A model generated the notes under the pieces. That model saw only the letters and a program-made list of their open reading frames with translations. It made no database searches and was not told the DNA's origin. The position numbers were made by a program, and so were the translations under genes. Below, in pieces: positions 31,264 through 42,325 of a stretch of 64,000 bases of DNA (positions are counted from its first letter, which is position 1; each line of letters opens with the position of its first letter). The stretch is from Cliona cf. orientalis (Eukaryota; Porifera; Demospongiae; Clionaida; Clionaidae), in contig OZ005706.1 in the NCBI GenBank assembly GCA_963930775.1, positions 6,006,428 through 6,070,427 on the forward strand, in the 5' to 3' direction.

Positions 31264-32658
31264 TCACTCTGCATTTAGTTTCATGTCATCAACGAGGTCT
31301 GAAATTGTTGAGACAGTGCCCATAGCACTATCATTTTCTGGCACCAATAATTGCGGTTGCAATTGATTGTATGTTGCCATTGGTAAATTTGCCACCTTAG
31401 GGTTCCTGTTGGCTCCATTGAGTATTTCCACTTCATCAGATGAGTCTTGAGGATTGATCTTATTCTTACTCTTCTTGATTAGGCATGCAATGAACTAAAA
31501 ATATTATTGCAGCAGTTTCTGTTACTAGTAGCACTCCCAATATTCCAATACCTGATCCAAAAGCACCAATATAAGATATGCAGCTTTGCGTCCGATTACT
31601 GGTATGTGGACTGGTTGCAGCTTTTGGATGCATAGTTTCAATTGATCTTGTTGGGGTAGTAGCTGTGGTAGTTGAGGGTGTGATGATAAATGTGTCGTAA
31701 CTGAAGCATAAATTATTATCATGTTGAACTGCACACTTTGGAATAAGAGTTGGAGTTTCTTGATCAATAGATAGATCTATTCGAATTTCATAGGTGGACT
31801 TGTTTGTATGACTGCATGAACTAATTGTAGTCGTGGTAATATTGAAGTGATCTTCTTTATATAAATCTTCTGTATCCAGAGAGATAAAATCCCCACCAGA
31901 GTCTCTACTTGACAGTGAGGGGTCATAAATAATGTCTATATAAAGTCTGAAATTATAACCAAGAGTGTGGTCATGGCATGTAAAAGTGCAGTAGAACACA
32001 GATGGCATTGATTCATCTGCTTCAAATACGTCAAAGTTTGGTGTCATGACAGCTGTCAGGTTTCGATAGGGTCCCCTTATATCAGCCCTGCAACTACTGC
32101 AACTGATTCCTATAATAGGAAAATAACCATCGCATAACAAAAGGACTCTCCCTTTTAATACTGACAGTACTAGTTATCAAATTAATGCCTATATTAATAA
32201 TAATTATTATTAGTGCTATATATAGTATATGCCATGGCAGCCGCAGTGTCATAATAGCTATAGCCAAAATCTGTAAACCATCCAACACTCACTCATAGGC
32301 GGATCCAGCATAGGGGCACAAGGGGCACGTGCCCCCCCTTTTTGGAGAGCCACACATGCAAGCTATATAGCTACAAGAGAGGCACACATTCTAGGGCTAT
32401 CAACTGTGGAGTAAAACTATCTATAAACCAACTTACTTAGTGCTTTTTAGCTCAAATGGCTGAGCCACTTCCATTTACCACGTGTCGACTAGCGTTGAGC
32501 GGCAATTTAAGGGGTGTGGTCAAGCGTTAGGGGGCGGGGTCGCAAAATTTTCGCGCGCGTGCCCCCTCCTATCACAAATCCTGGATCCGCCACTGCTCAC
32601 CTTGACACACTCTGAGCAGCAGAGCCAAGTAGAGTAACAATAACCATCTACTCATCAT
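31264..32658 (-). CDS. Receptor G: type I membrane protein with Thr/Pro stalk
   Basis: Three-exon model, 279 residues. Exon 1 (32601-32658) encodes the signal peptide MMSRWLLLLYLALLLRVC. Exon 2 (31470-32109) encodes a ~180-residue ectodomain with several cysteines (CSSCRAD, FYCTFTCHD, KCAVQHDNNLC), N-glycosylation sites, a Ser/Thr/Pro stalk (TPSTTTATTPTRS) and the membrane span GSGIGILGVLLVTETAAIIF. Exon 3 (31264-31405) encodes an acidic tail with ATYNQL and ending DDMKLNAE. The last intron would be 64 nt with donor GA|GTAAGA and acceptor CAACAG. Read through without splicing, the frame stops at 31466, but a +1 shift would give a basic KKSKNK segment and the same tail, so a frameshift allele cannot be excluded. 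The ectodomain may be a divergent Ig fold; the family is not recognised. A transposon sits in intron 1. Confidence 0.65.
32297..32592. mobile_element. MITE with GGCGGATCCAG ends in intron of receptor G
   Basis: AGGCGGATCCAG at the left and CTGGATCCGCC at the right are inverted. Inside are CACGTGCCCCCCC and TTTTCGCGCGCGTGCCCCC phrases. The right end lies only 8-9 bases from the exon 1 splice donor. Family members or ends occur at 23872 and 63485. Confidence 0.75.
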
Positions 32659-32744
32659 GCAGGGTCAGTTATTAACAACACTGTAACACTGTCTTGATCT
32701 TCTTGTTTCTTGGCTATATATATAGCTGGTTGTAAGTTGTGGTT

Positions 32745-32809
32745 GTCAAATCATAAGATAGAGCACTCATAAGATTGAATCTTATGAGTGCTCTATCTTA
32801 TGATTTGAC
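32745..32809. repeat. Perfect 32-bp palindrome upstream of receptor G
   Basis: Two 32-nt arms (GTCAAATCATAAGATAGAGC...) are perfectly complementary around a single G at 32777. It is 87 bp upstream of the start codon of receptor G. It would make a long hairpin in RNA or a cruciform in DNA. Confidence 0.9.
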
Positions 32810-32948
32810 ACTCCCCCTGATTACCTATAGATGAATACTAATACTATAACATTCAGTGCCATATAGTATTATCATGGATGGACTGTAAATTAAATGGTTC
32901 ATTACAACAAAAATTCATACTAAATGAGCCGATGCATACTGATTACAC

Positions 32949-33338
32949 ATAGGCGGCGGAAGGAAGTTCTATTTGGGGGGGGCAGACAATCATTCATTGC
33001 GCGCAAAGCGCGCGCGAAATTTTTGGACCACGCCCACTTAATTGAAGTTTAAAGGTCATTCGTGGATTGTGATGGTGCTATTGCTGTCTAAAAGAAAGAA
33101 ACGATGGAAAATTGGCACAATGATCGACTTTTGAGGCTATTCTAGGCAGGTTTTGACTGTATCTTGGTGTATCTATCATGAAAAGAGATAAGTCTGGCTG
33201 ATTTGTGACGTCATTAGGCCCTGGATTTTGGGGGGGCAATGCCCCCCCCTTCTCTGAAAGTGGGGGGGGGGGGGGGGGGGGGGGGCAACTGCCCCCCCTG
33301 CCCCCCCCCCCCCCCCCCCCCCGGTTCCGCCGCCTATG
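32949..33338. mobile_element. MITE with GGCGGCGGAA ends and poly-G/C
   Basis: Left end ATAGGCGGCGGAAGG and right end GGTTCCGCCGCCTAT are inverted. The right half is mostly G and C runs over 20 nt long, separated by short GCAACTGCC phrases, so its exact sequence is uncertain. GCGCGCAAAGCGCGCGCG in the left part is itself palindromic. Confidence 0.7.
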
Positions 33339-34008
33339 TTACATTAATTGGACAAGTACAAATACGTACAGCAGATCCCATGGCTAAGTTAGGATACTAT
33401 CTGTATTCCTAAAGTGCAGAAATTACGTACTACATTATCACAGTCACCACTGCATGTACCGATTCGGCCGTGGCTACTTACATACATAGTGACCCTTTAC
33501 CATAATAATACTTTAGTCTCGTGCCTAGCCCCGCCCTTCATACACGCACGAGAAGGAGTGGCTGGCGCGCGAGACTAGGTACGCATGTTCTTCACGATCA
33601 CCAGGGGTACCATGGCGTCATCAGCTAGAATAATTCGCTAAATTAGAGTAGAGGGCTAAGAAAAAGATTAATGTTCATCAAGTTATCTCTTTACTTGACG
33701 CGGAGGACAGTACATGTATTAGCTAATATGGCTCTGATTTTCTTGAGTTACTAGAACCACTGGAAGAGCGGGAAGGCTAAAAGAACGAAGGCCTATACCA
33801 AAATCAAAGGTATTTGCTACCCACAAGTTTGGTCACCATTACCAGAGTCATTCTTGTACATGTGTATTAAACTACATGAAAAACAATCCAGGGATGTAGC
33901 CATGATAAATAGAAGGGAAATATAAGGGTTATAGTGTGACAGGAGGTGCGGAAATAGTGAAGTTAATTGGGAAACTAAGAGGTATTATACCTATTAAACA
34001 CTAATTAA
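33339..34008. other. Gene-free stretch with short TAGTCTCG hairpin
   Basis: A 64-bp mini-element at 33514-33577 starts TAGTCTCGTGCC and ends GCGCGAGACTA, a minimal member of the long-TIR family at 1759 and 23992. Otherwise there is no gene or bounded repeat. Confidence 0.55.
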
Positions 34009-35224
34009 GGGGGCTTTCACGAACTGAATTTACTAATGCTTAGCGTCATTATGACGCTAAGGGGGTTGGGGGCATGACGCTAATTTTCTAATTAATGCTC
34101 ACCATCGACCATGTACCGAGTCAGAGCATAGATAATATATATATAGAGGAGGGAGGAGGGATTGGAAACACGCATATAGCTCTATAATGACGTCACGGAA
34201 CAGGCTTGTCACGTTGGACACACCCCCTTTAGCAAGGCTATACCGTATGCTAGCATAGCACAGTATCATAGTCTATGGCTCTCTTATGGCCTTGAATTCG
34301 ATGGTAACCTGATCAAAACTAAGTGTAGTGCTATGGAGCTGGAGATGATGTAGTAAAAAGAGTGATCTGAATAGTCACAGTTGTTGCGCCTGCTGTTGTA
34401 TATGCCCAAAATTATTTGTGTAATTTCCTTTGCAAATGGTGACCAACCCAGAAGAAAAGCCCACGGCACCTGGTCTACAGTCAGATAGAGAGTACAACTA
34501 AAGCATTCATAAGCGCTCTGGATGTGGTGTGCTCTCCAGCGAGCGATTTGGGACCAAAGTCTACCGGTGTTCAGACAGACCTGAGCTTAGTGTGGTCGTG
34601 TTGAAAGAAAAGAACTTACTTCGACGCAATGGTTGCATCCTCTAGGTGGCCATAGTTCGTGCCAGGCATTGAAAGAAACTCTACACTATGCACAGGTCTC
34701 GTAAGAATTACACAAAGTCAATCGGTGAATCGTATGTCTCCAAAACAGTTCTAAAAAGTGCTATTTTTGCCTTAAATGTTTGGCTTTAGATACCTGATGG
34801 GTTAGTAAGGCTATATGCATGGATGGATTCCAGGCCATGCCCAGACAGACTGTCTTCGCGAGGTTTTGTGCCAGTCACGAACTTTGATGAAGTCACGTGA
34901 CCGTGACAAGCTTATCCCCGCACTGTACACGCGCGCGTTTCCAATCCCTCCTCCCCCCTCTATTATCTATGCTCAGAGTCAGTTCAATGACTGTGTATTG
35001 AAGATCACTCACTGGTAAGTATAAATCAATCCTGATATGTTACATACAGTTTAATGCATCATCAGTGTATAAAGACATAGCTAGATGGGATGGCTGGATG
35101 ATAGCTTAGCTGGCCTACTAGCTACCTATACTATATATGTGTGACGCTAAGAGGGGGGGGAGGGGGTCTAGACTTAGCGTCATAATGACGCTAAGGGTGA
35201 GCAAATTCAGTTTGTGAAAGCCCC
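34009..35224. mobile_element. 1.2-kb inverted-repeat element with nested arms
   Basis: Outer ends GGGGGCTTTCACGAACTGAA and TTCAGTTTGTGAAAGCCCC are inverted. Just inside, TTAGCGTCATTATGACGCTAA is palindromic at both ends. Further in, a second inverted pair, CATAGATAATATATATATAG/CTATTATCTATG plus GAGGGATTGGAAAC/GTTTCCAATCCCTC, encloses the middle (34127-34976). There is no intact coding frame. Ends flanked by TAAG suggest a short target duplication. Confidence 0.75.
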
Positions 35225-36228
35225 TAAGTCATGAATGTACCATCCAACCCCTTCACGTGACTCAGCGGCAGCTAGCTTCCTTAGGCTAAGCTACAACACT
35301 TCCTCTGCATACTATATTAATTAAGTGCATGGCATTGCATAATATAATAACATCTATAGATCTGTACAATAATTATTAAGTATTAATCAATCACCTTATA
35401 ACAATTTTAAGCACCTCTGAGTCACTGATAATATTACTATAGCAGTACACTTCGTGCATAAACGTCCTCACTCAGCTCAAAATTATCTCGATACCCAGCT
35501 CAGCTGATATGCATGCGCAATTAAAAGGTGATACGACATTAGACAACAGGGACTCTCCCTTGCAATTGACCATGCGAGGTCTAATCAGTGCAGAAACTAT
35601 TACAGGCATAGATTCTATAAATGTTTCGATTGACTGACCATGGTGATAGAATTAAATGGCTAATAGTTAGCGAGTGCATACCCATCAACTTTTGCTACAG
35701 CTGGTGAAAGCAAAGGACCGAGCAGGCTCAAGCCAAGAACAAGCGAAGTTTTTAGACATCGCGAAAATGAGTTCAATGGGAGAATGGAGTTTGGCGATAC
35801 TATAACAATGTGGCAGCTGTGAAAGTTTCAAAAGATAGAAAACTATGTTTGATGCCTGTATATACCACCAAAAAGAATCTAGCTAAATTAAATACCGATT
35901 TTCATCAGGAAGGGCGATGATTTAAGGTCACCGTACAAATTTTAATTTCTTGGTGGATCATGGAGTCCAGTATGACCATAGACTTGTGGCTGCCATCTTT
36001 CTTTGTGAAAGTAGCTCACTTTTTTCAACATCCTTGGAGCCGGCGATGGAGCTGGACTCACTATAGCAAGCAAGAACGAATATTTAGATAGCTCACAAAG
36101 AAGCTGTACTAACTCAATCGATGTATATAGAAACCTCGCTTCACTCGGAATATAATAAATATGAATTAGCTAATATTCTATGGTTTCTATATTATGACTG
36201 TTTTAATACAAGAGTCTGTCACCAGCTT
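35225..36228. other. Gene-free stretch
   Basis: No supported coding exon, RNA gene or bounded repeat. Confidence 0.35.
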
Positions 36229-36943
36229 ACTTTTCAAGCATCATAAGTAATTCAGTGTAAGCTCTCTTGTGCTGACCAACTTTTTCATCGTCTATTGCTT
36301 TTCTTACAGTAGAAATTTCAAACTTTGGATGAGCCACTGGACCCGGCTACACTTTAAATACGAGATACATCAAAAGTGATAATCCTTCCAATCCAGTGTC
36401 TTTTGAAGGTCTTTCGTATCTCAGTAGCTTTTTCATGATCAGAATCATCTGCAAGAATATATTAATAATATCAGCAAAATTTGCTTGCCTCATAAGTGCT
36501 TTTTATATATCTGTAATTGTAGTAATAATATATAGTATTTGTCTGCATGGTGAACCAATAACTTTCGTGAACACTTCATTGACAATGGCTTTCTCCACTT
36601 CAAATGCAAGTTGCCCCAGGATTAGCTTATTAATATGATCTCCTTTCAATGTTTAGCTCTTTAATTGCTTCTTTAACTTTCTCGTTGAGTTTCTTTACTT
36701 CTTCACTCAAAGTAGAAACCTTCTGCTCAAGACATTCAATCAGCTCATAGAAGTTGGTAATAACACTAACTAAAGCAGAACTTCAGTACTGACCACACTT
36801 TTCGTTTTGTCCTTATCTGTTATTATAGAGTCTTAGACTAGCTCATCTTTGAGAGCAATCAAATCCTCATGCTTCAATCCTTGAGCTGCCTTAGCATCTT
36901 TAGTTAGCCACTTCTTCAATATGAGAATAAGCTGGTGATGCCA
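36229..36943 (-). pseudogene. Degraded paralogue of the coiled-coil gene
   Basis: Homologous along its whole length to 24805-25572: it begins with MAS-type codons at 36943 followed by IEEV, and keeps the phrases matching SNHEKAT, VAHPKFE and IECLEQKV in the right order. Frames are broken by many indels and stops (for example the insertions around 36470 and 36520). The parent gene lies about 11 kb away in the same orientation. Confidence 0.8.
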
Positions 36944-37827
36944 TTGGTGACAATTACAACAAAACTATAATCGGCAATTATTGTGCAATGTATTTCTAGA
37001 AAGCTTGCAAGGAAAATACAATTCACAAGAATAGAGCGGTTATAGCTGCTCTTGCATATCTCAGGCAAAACTATAATCAGGAACTTTTGATCTATGCATG
37101 TACACCAAGAACAGCTAATTGATCAGTATCACCAATCTGCCGGGCTATTTTCATTTTGGGACGATGAGCCTATGTAAATTTACGTACTAGGCTCAGTGTC
37201 TCTCAAAACAACTGAATTCTTCAGTTCCGATTCATATAATTAAGTAGTTAGCAGGAAGTTATTATATTTATATTGTGTGAAATTCTTTCCTACTATATCA
37301 TAGTATGTTTCCTTTGCATGACTTTACCATAAACTTTTTTCTAGACTAAGTGTGCATATATATATAGTAATATTCATCTATATATCTAGACTTATATGCT
37401 CTATAGATATGTTCAAAATAATCTATGATTTTCCCTGACAATATTTATTGTCACCATGACGTTCAAGAGTCACTCATTCTTCAAATCTACATTCATTTAT
37501 TTATCCTTTTGCTCGTAGCTACTTGTTATTATTACAACTCATGTACCTCATAGTATAAGATTATGGAAGTCACTACCTATACTTCACTTACAAATAACAC
37601 TGTCTTAATATTTCCTCCATATCCTCTTTTAAATCTAACATATCACTAGAATTTCTTTTTTGCTACTTTTTGTATCCTTTGCATTTTGTAACTAGCTACA
37701 AGAAATATTATGGACAAAAAAATTCATACACAACGATACCATCAGGATATAATTTTAATAAATAATTTTTATATTGTCACCAGAGTATGAATACATAATT
37801 ACACAGAATCAAATATTAAATGTGATA
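36944..37827. other. Gene-free AT-rich stretch
   Basis: No gene or bounded repeat recognised. Confidence 0.35.
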
Positions 37828-38328
37828 TCAATTAAACTTAAATTCTACTTCAAAGGTACGTATCTCCATTGGATTTAGTTCTACATCGAAGTGAGGTCCT
37901 AGGACAGATCGACGAGATGCACCAGGTGACTTGGATGGGGCTAAGTGTGAGAGAGAGAGTGTGCATGTGTGAGCGCATGTGCATACATGTATGAGTAGGC
38001 CTGGGCCAAATTTAATATTCGTGAATAATTTTTTGAATAGGCAGCTTCTTGAAGAAGTTGAATAATGGGCTTTTCAACTGCTTATTAGGAAGTAATACAC
38101 ATACAGAATGTATGCTTAAAGGAATATTTGGCCCAGGCCTATATGCATGCATGAGTGCATGAGTGTGATTGAGTATTCGGGAGGGTCTTATTTTTTGCTA
38201 GTCACTACAGGGCCGGGGCGTGGGAACATTATACCATCTATTGTCCACTGAAGTCGATCAATAGGCAGTTTTGCATTTGCACCGAGTCCCAACTCCACAG
38301 CTGACACTACTTCAAATACGAACATATC
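37828..38328 (-). CDS. MAN2B1: Lysosomal alpha-mannosidase, last two exons
   Basis: Two short minus-strand exons joined in phase 1. The first (38235-38328) encodes DMFVFEVVSAVELGLGANAK and then LPIDRLQWTID. The second (37828-37940) encodes 37 residues with FDVELNPMEIRTFEVEFKFN and a TGA stop. The spacing and the PMEIRTF motif match the C-terminus of GH38 lysosomal alpha-mannosidase (MAN2B1), which trims alpha-linked mannose from glycoproteins in lysosomes. Both splice sites are good: TTTTAG before exon 1, G|GTATAA between, and a CT-rich tract before CTTAG. I found no upstream exons between 38340 and the window end; that space is filled by a LINE and MITEs. So either the remaining ~900 residues lie beyond a very long intron or this is a stranded gene fragment. 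The symbol rests on the C-terminal motif only. The intron holds the MITE at 37996-38141. Confidence 0.7.
37996..38141. mobile_element. MITE with TAGGCCTGGGCCAAAT ends
   Basis: TAGGCCTGGGCCAAAT and ATTTGGCCCAGGCCTA are perfect 16-bp inverted ends. The inside also has GCAGCTTCTTGAAGAAGTTG, a small hairpin. It lies within the last mannosidase intron. Confidence 0.8.
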
Positions 38329-38416
38329 CTAAAAGAATCAAGATAAGAATACTAAGCTTATTTTGATTAAGTTAATCTTCAAATAATTAACAACATGGCA
38401 TGAATCTTTGTATTAG

Positions 38417-38521
38417 ATATGTGGGTAAAGTAAGTAAAATTGGTAATGTAGGTAAAGTAAGTAATACTGGTAATGTAGGTAAAGTATAAGTAAAGTAAGT
38501 AAAATTGGTAATGTGGGTAGC
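38417..38521. repeat. Tandem GGTAAAGTAAGTAA-type repeats
   Basis: About three to four copies of a ~30-bp unit (TAAAATTGGTAATGTAGG plus TAAAGTAAG), with internal 8-11 bp periodicity. It lies next to the 3' end of the LINE fragment. Confidence 0.85.
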
Positions 38522-38529
38522 TATATAGT

Positions 38530-39140
38530 TATTTTTTTTTATTGTTATTCTGCAATGAAATGCAAGGATACATGAGAAAGCCTAAGCTAGTACACAGCAT
38601 GTAACCTATATTATAACATGATGCACTAATAATTAAAGTTAATGATTAAGAGCAAACTTAAAAGCAGCAATTGAGGTACTGGAATGAGTGCTTGAGGGTA
38701 GAGAGTTCCATGCATTGATAGTACTGGGGAAGTACGACTTGCCAAACTGATTTGAATGGAATTGAATCGGCATAAGTGAATGCTCTCGAGATGATCTTAC
38801 GGCATAATGGTGGGTCCGATTAGTGAGTGGGGCGTCTGGAAAATAAGTTTGAGCGTTAGCTATTTTAAAAAGATGGCAAAATTTTGCTTGGTGTCGTCTG
38901 GACTCCAGAGATGGCAGGTTGGTTATAGTTAGTAGGGTCTGATAATCCTGGTCCCAAGATTTTGTGCACATTTTAAGTGCAAATATCTGCACATCTTCAA
39001 GGGCAGTAATGTCCTTTTTTAAAAAGGGGTCCCAGGCAATGCATGCGTATTCCAAGTGGGGTCGGATGAAAGATGTATATAACTTAAGGAGAGTTTCAGA
39101 TGAGGAATACTTATAAAATTTACGATAATATCTCAGTTTT
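38530..39140 (-). mobile_element. 5'-truncated non-LTR retrotransposon (LINE) 3' end
   Basis: The minus-strand frame from about 39140 to a TAA at 38639 encodes the typical C-terminus of a LINE reverse-transcriptase protein: FYKYSSSETLLKLYTSFIRP, HLEYACIAWDPF, FALKMCTKSWDQDY, and a final INAWNSLPSSTHSSTS. A 3' untranslated part ends in an A-rich tail (ATAAAAAAAAATAA) near 38530. The reverse-transcriptase core is absent, so it is a dead 5'-truncated copy. Confidence 0.85.
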
Positions 39141-39425
39141 CACCTTCATTTCTCCACACCACCCCCCCCCCCACCACCACCACCACCACCACCACCACCA
39201 CCATATGTGCCTGAAAACTGAGCAGGGGCTGATCCGGGGGGGGGGGGGGGGGGGGTGGATAGGGTGGCTAGCCACCCCCCTTCACCAGTTCTTTTATGCA
39301 ACGTATTATAGGAGATATCCACCATTATTAACCAGCCACCCCCCTTGCACCAGTATAGTTTACTATGGCGTCAGCCACCTTCCATGCAAATTTTCTGGAT
39401 CAGCGCCTGCTGAGATATTATTATA
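39141..39425. repeat. (CCA)n and poly-G repeat block
   Basis: A (CAC)n tract spans about 39165-39202, then a G run at 39235-39255 with CCACCCCCC phrases. CTGATCCGGG and CTGGATCAGCGCC at the two sides are worn GGCGGATCCAG-type ends. Confidence 0.6.
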
Positions 39426-39683
39426 GCTACTACGATGGAAAATTACTGCTGTCCCAGTACGTGGTGATTTAATTTTAAGGTTCTGGGAAAAATTTATTGT
39501 TTGCAAAGTTATCACAAAGCCCCCCTCCCCCCACTTTGATAGCAACGATAATTTAATGGTGCCAGTTTGGATGGACATGACAACTACCTACTGGGCAATG
39601 CTTGTAAGAGCACCCAGTCTCCTCAAACTTAGCTACACTGTCAGCTAGTAGCTGAACTTCCATCACAACTACTAAATCTTGAT

Positions 39684-39946
39684 TAGGCCACTTCAATTTA
39701 ATATTCTGTTTCTCGGGCTGGCCTTTCCTCAGGATGGGGTCGGTAGGTCGGCTTGTAAATGAAAATAAATTCAATTAATTGGGTGTATCCTAGGTCAATA
39801 ATAGAATCTTTTCTCAAAAGATGTATATATTGCACATGCTCAGAACGTAATTAAACCCGACCTCTGACCTCAAAACTAACAAAAGTTTTCTGCGAAAGTA
39901 GGGTCGGTTGGGCCCGAGAAACAGAGTATTAAGTTGAAGTGGCCTT
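39684..39946. mobile_element. MITE with AGGCCACTTCAA ends
   Basis: The left arm TAGGCCACTTCAATTTAATA, continuing into CTGTTTCTCGGG, and the right arm CCCGAGAAACAG ... GAAGTGGCCTTA are inverted over about 33 bp. Internal GGTCGG phrases recur on both sides. No coding. Confidence 0.8.
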
Positions 39947-41669
39947 ACGTATTCCCAATTCATTTCCCTATAACATTGTAGAAATTATTTGTGCACATCC
40001 AAATTAAATGGATATTATTATAACAACCATCGATAATATGTTTCATTCTGAAGGAAGGTGGTTCTACAAGGTGATTGGGATGTGGAATATGCACAATTGG
40101 ATGGTAGCATAGATAGATATCTATATAATATGATGGTAGTAGCAATCAACTTCAAGTTCAACATGACTGCCGTACATGGGGGAGATGATCGAGAGAAACT
40201 GTTGGAATGCACATCAAAATTAATCATAATTGGAATGTCCTTACCGTAAATTGCAAGAGATTATCCCGATTAGCAATTTCCGGTGGGTGTGGCAAGGCAC
40301 GATTGAGATTAGCGTTGCGTGTGCACGTAAAATCGAGTCTCGTACTTGGAAACAGATGGTAAACAGCTGACGGTTCGCAGGCCGCGCATATCCTTCGTTC
40401 TTGGGCTCTTCATTGACCACCACCAATCTATAGAAAAAGCAGTAAGTTTTCTCACTCGTGTATGCATGTTAGCTATTCAATATTGTTTCAACGCTTGTCT
40501 ACTGGTCAGCATGGGGTTGGTTTGACTTGTGATTTTGCTGGCGAAACGGTTGTACATATTGCGCTCTGTATTGCACTATTGCAAATATAAAATGCTGTAC
40601 TATTGTGTTGACATTTTTCTGACATACCAAGTTTGGCAATTCGTAGTGAGTAGTAGTAGTAGTATGGAGTACTATTGTTACGCACTCAAATGGAAACTGG
40701 GTATTGTGTATTGAAGGGATTTATTGTAAATTGATGGACTACGACCTTTACCATGCACATGATTCTGTGTCATTCAGCACAGAAACATTAATAATACAGT
40801 TCATGATAATGGGGTACAGTCACGGTACCGTGCGCATGTCTTTTGATTTATAATTGACTCAGTAATATCAAGGGCTTATAGACTCCTTTGGGGTCTATAA
40901 GCCCTTGGTAATATTAATACCTATCTCACCATTTCCAGGTGACTTAGCACTGCAATTGAAGGGCGTGACCTTGGCGATTGTGAGTTCGAATCTAGTGTTT
41001 CTCGCACTCTTACTAGTTTGAAATCTGAATAATGACCACCCACCATTTAATAGTTTGCCTCACCTAATTAGCTGTTGATGAAGCTCAAAATGTCAATAAT
41101 GATAGCCTTATTTAGAGAGAGATCAGAGTGTAATGTGAAGGAATTTCTCAGTGCTAGAAATTTCCCACTGACAAAGATGGTGCTCCCACAACAATACCTG
41201 CAGACAGAGTCCCTCAGCCTGGCTGTCTTGCCACTTCAGAGTTGTTGCAATTGACACTTTCCTCAGTGTATCTACTCACTGTTGTGACTGGTGGTTGTAA
41301 TTTGGATGCCTAGTGTGGGTGTTAGGGCAAGCTGACTGCGCTTGAGGGAGATCTAGTGACATCATCTGAAAGGTGCAGGCTTCCACTGCTAGCAACTACA
41401 TTCTTGTGATCAACTCATGCTTGCCTGCTAATAGGTAGAGTGATTTTTGTGCATGGAGAAGTTCCCCACCATTTCTATGTCTTCACAGACTGGTGGCTTA
41501 CGTTAATCCAGGGGGTGCTTCCCTTGGATTTTTGATTGATTTGCAATTGTCCTTCCACCTATTGCCCTCTCCCTCTCTACTAGGCATTACCCCTTAAAGC
41601 ATTTTTGATTGAGAAAATTTAATGGTAATATTATTATACATGCAGTGCATGGGCCTTGTTATGACGCAA
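39947..41669. repeat. Gene-free stretch with dispersed repeats
   Basis: The part at 40165-40290 resembles 21120-21290. CAAGGGCTTATAGAC (40869-40883) and GTCTATAAGCCCTTG (40893-40907) form a hairpin with a 9-nt loop. 40930-41010 looks tRNA-derived. No protein-coding exon is convincing. Confidence 0.45.
40933..41006 (+). repeat. tRNA-like sequence, possible SINE head
   Basis: TGACTTAGCACTGCAATTG and, about 45 bp on, GTGAGTTCGAATCTAG resemble A and B boxes of RNA polymerase III promoters. No good acceptor stem is visible, so it is not called as a tRNA gene. Confidence 0.35.
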
Positions 41670-42182
41670 ATAGCGTAAGTCATCATTAGTCGACCACCTT
41701 TTATTGTCGACCGATATCTACTATACGGTGGTCTCGGTTGTGGTCGCGGTTTGCCATACACTATGAACGTATGGCGATGGTGTTAATATTGTGTATCCTG
41801 CATATATAAAAGTTTCACTCGATATGAAAACTTGATATTTATGATAATAGTAAGTAATAATCATGATGAAAGTATTATTTTAAGTATCTACTACTTGCAT
41901 GCACATTTATTATAAAAATCGGCCATCGGTCGACTTTAGCGCTGTTGCAAATTACTGGGCGGTCGACAACAGGTGGAAACGGCCGCCAATTCATAAAATC
42001 ATGGGTCTAGCATACGCGCTCATGGTGACCTGCAGAAACGAGATTCATACATGGTAAGTGATCGTTTATTAGACAAATGAATTATCTACCGAATGGATTT
42101 TTTTCGAGGTTCATAGCACGTACAGAGCCCGAGTTACAGTCCCGAACGTCTTAGACGGTCGAGAGTTGATGACTTACGCTAT
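41670..42182. mobile_element. MITE with ATAGCGTAAGTCATCA ends
   Basis: ATAGCGTAAGTCATCA and TGATGACTTACGCTAT are perfect 16-bp inverted termini. Internal GTCGACCACC and GGCGGTCGAC blocks are also inverted relative to each other. No coding frame. Confidence 0.8.
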
Positions 42183-42239
42183 AATGTAACGTAAATGTGA
42201 ACTGCCAAAACGTAGAAAAAATACAATAGGGAAAAAAGT

Positions 42240-42325
42240 CCAAATGTAGAGCAAGATTTGAATCTGCTCTATTCCATTCCATGCATAAGAGCCCAAGCAC
42301 TCGGCCACCACCGTTGTCGATGCTA
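42240..42325 (-). repeat. tRNA-Leu/Ser-like sequence, possible SINE head
   Basis: On the minus strand GGTGGCCGAGTGCTTGGGCT fits an A box (TGGCNNAGTGG) and AGATTCAAATCTT fits a decayed B box about 45 bp later. The intervening ATGGAATGGAATAG lacks a standard anticodon arm, so this is a tRNA-derived repeat or pseudogene. Confidence 0.45.

Noticed and set aside
34284..34469. Minus-strand frame beginning MPWAFLLGWSPF
   Set aside because: Considered as a transposase piece of the 1.2-kb element, but no catalytic motif or continuing frame is present.
39553..39774. Minus-strand frame of 73 codons with KHCPVGSCHVHPNWHH
   Set aside because: It looked protein-like, but its first third is inside the MITE at 39684-39946 and there are no partner exons; not enough to call.
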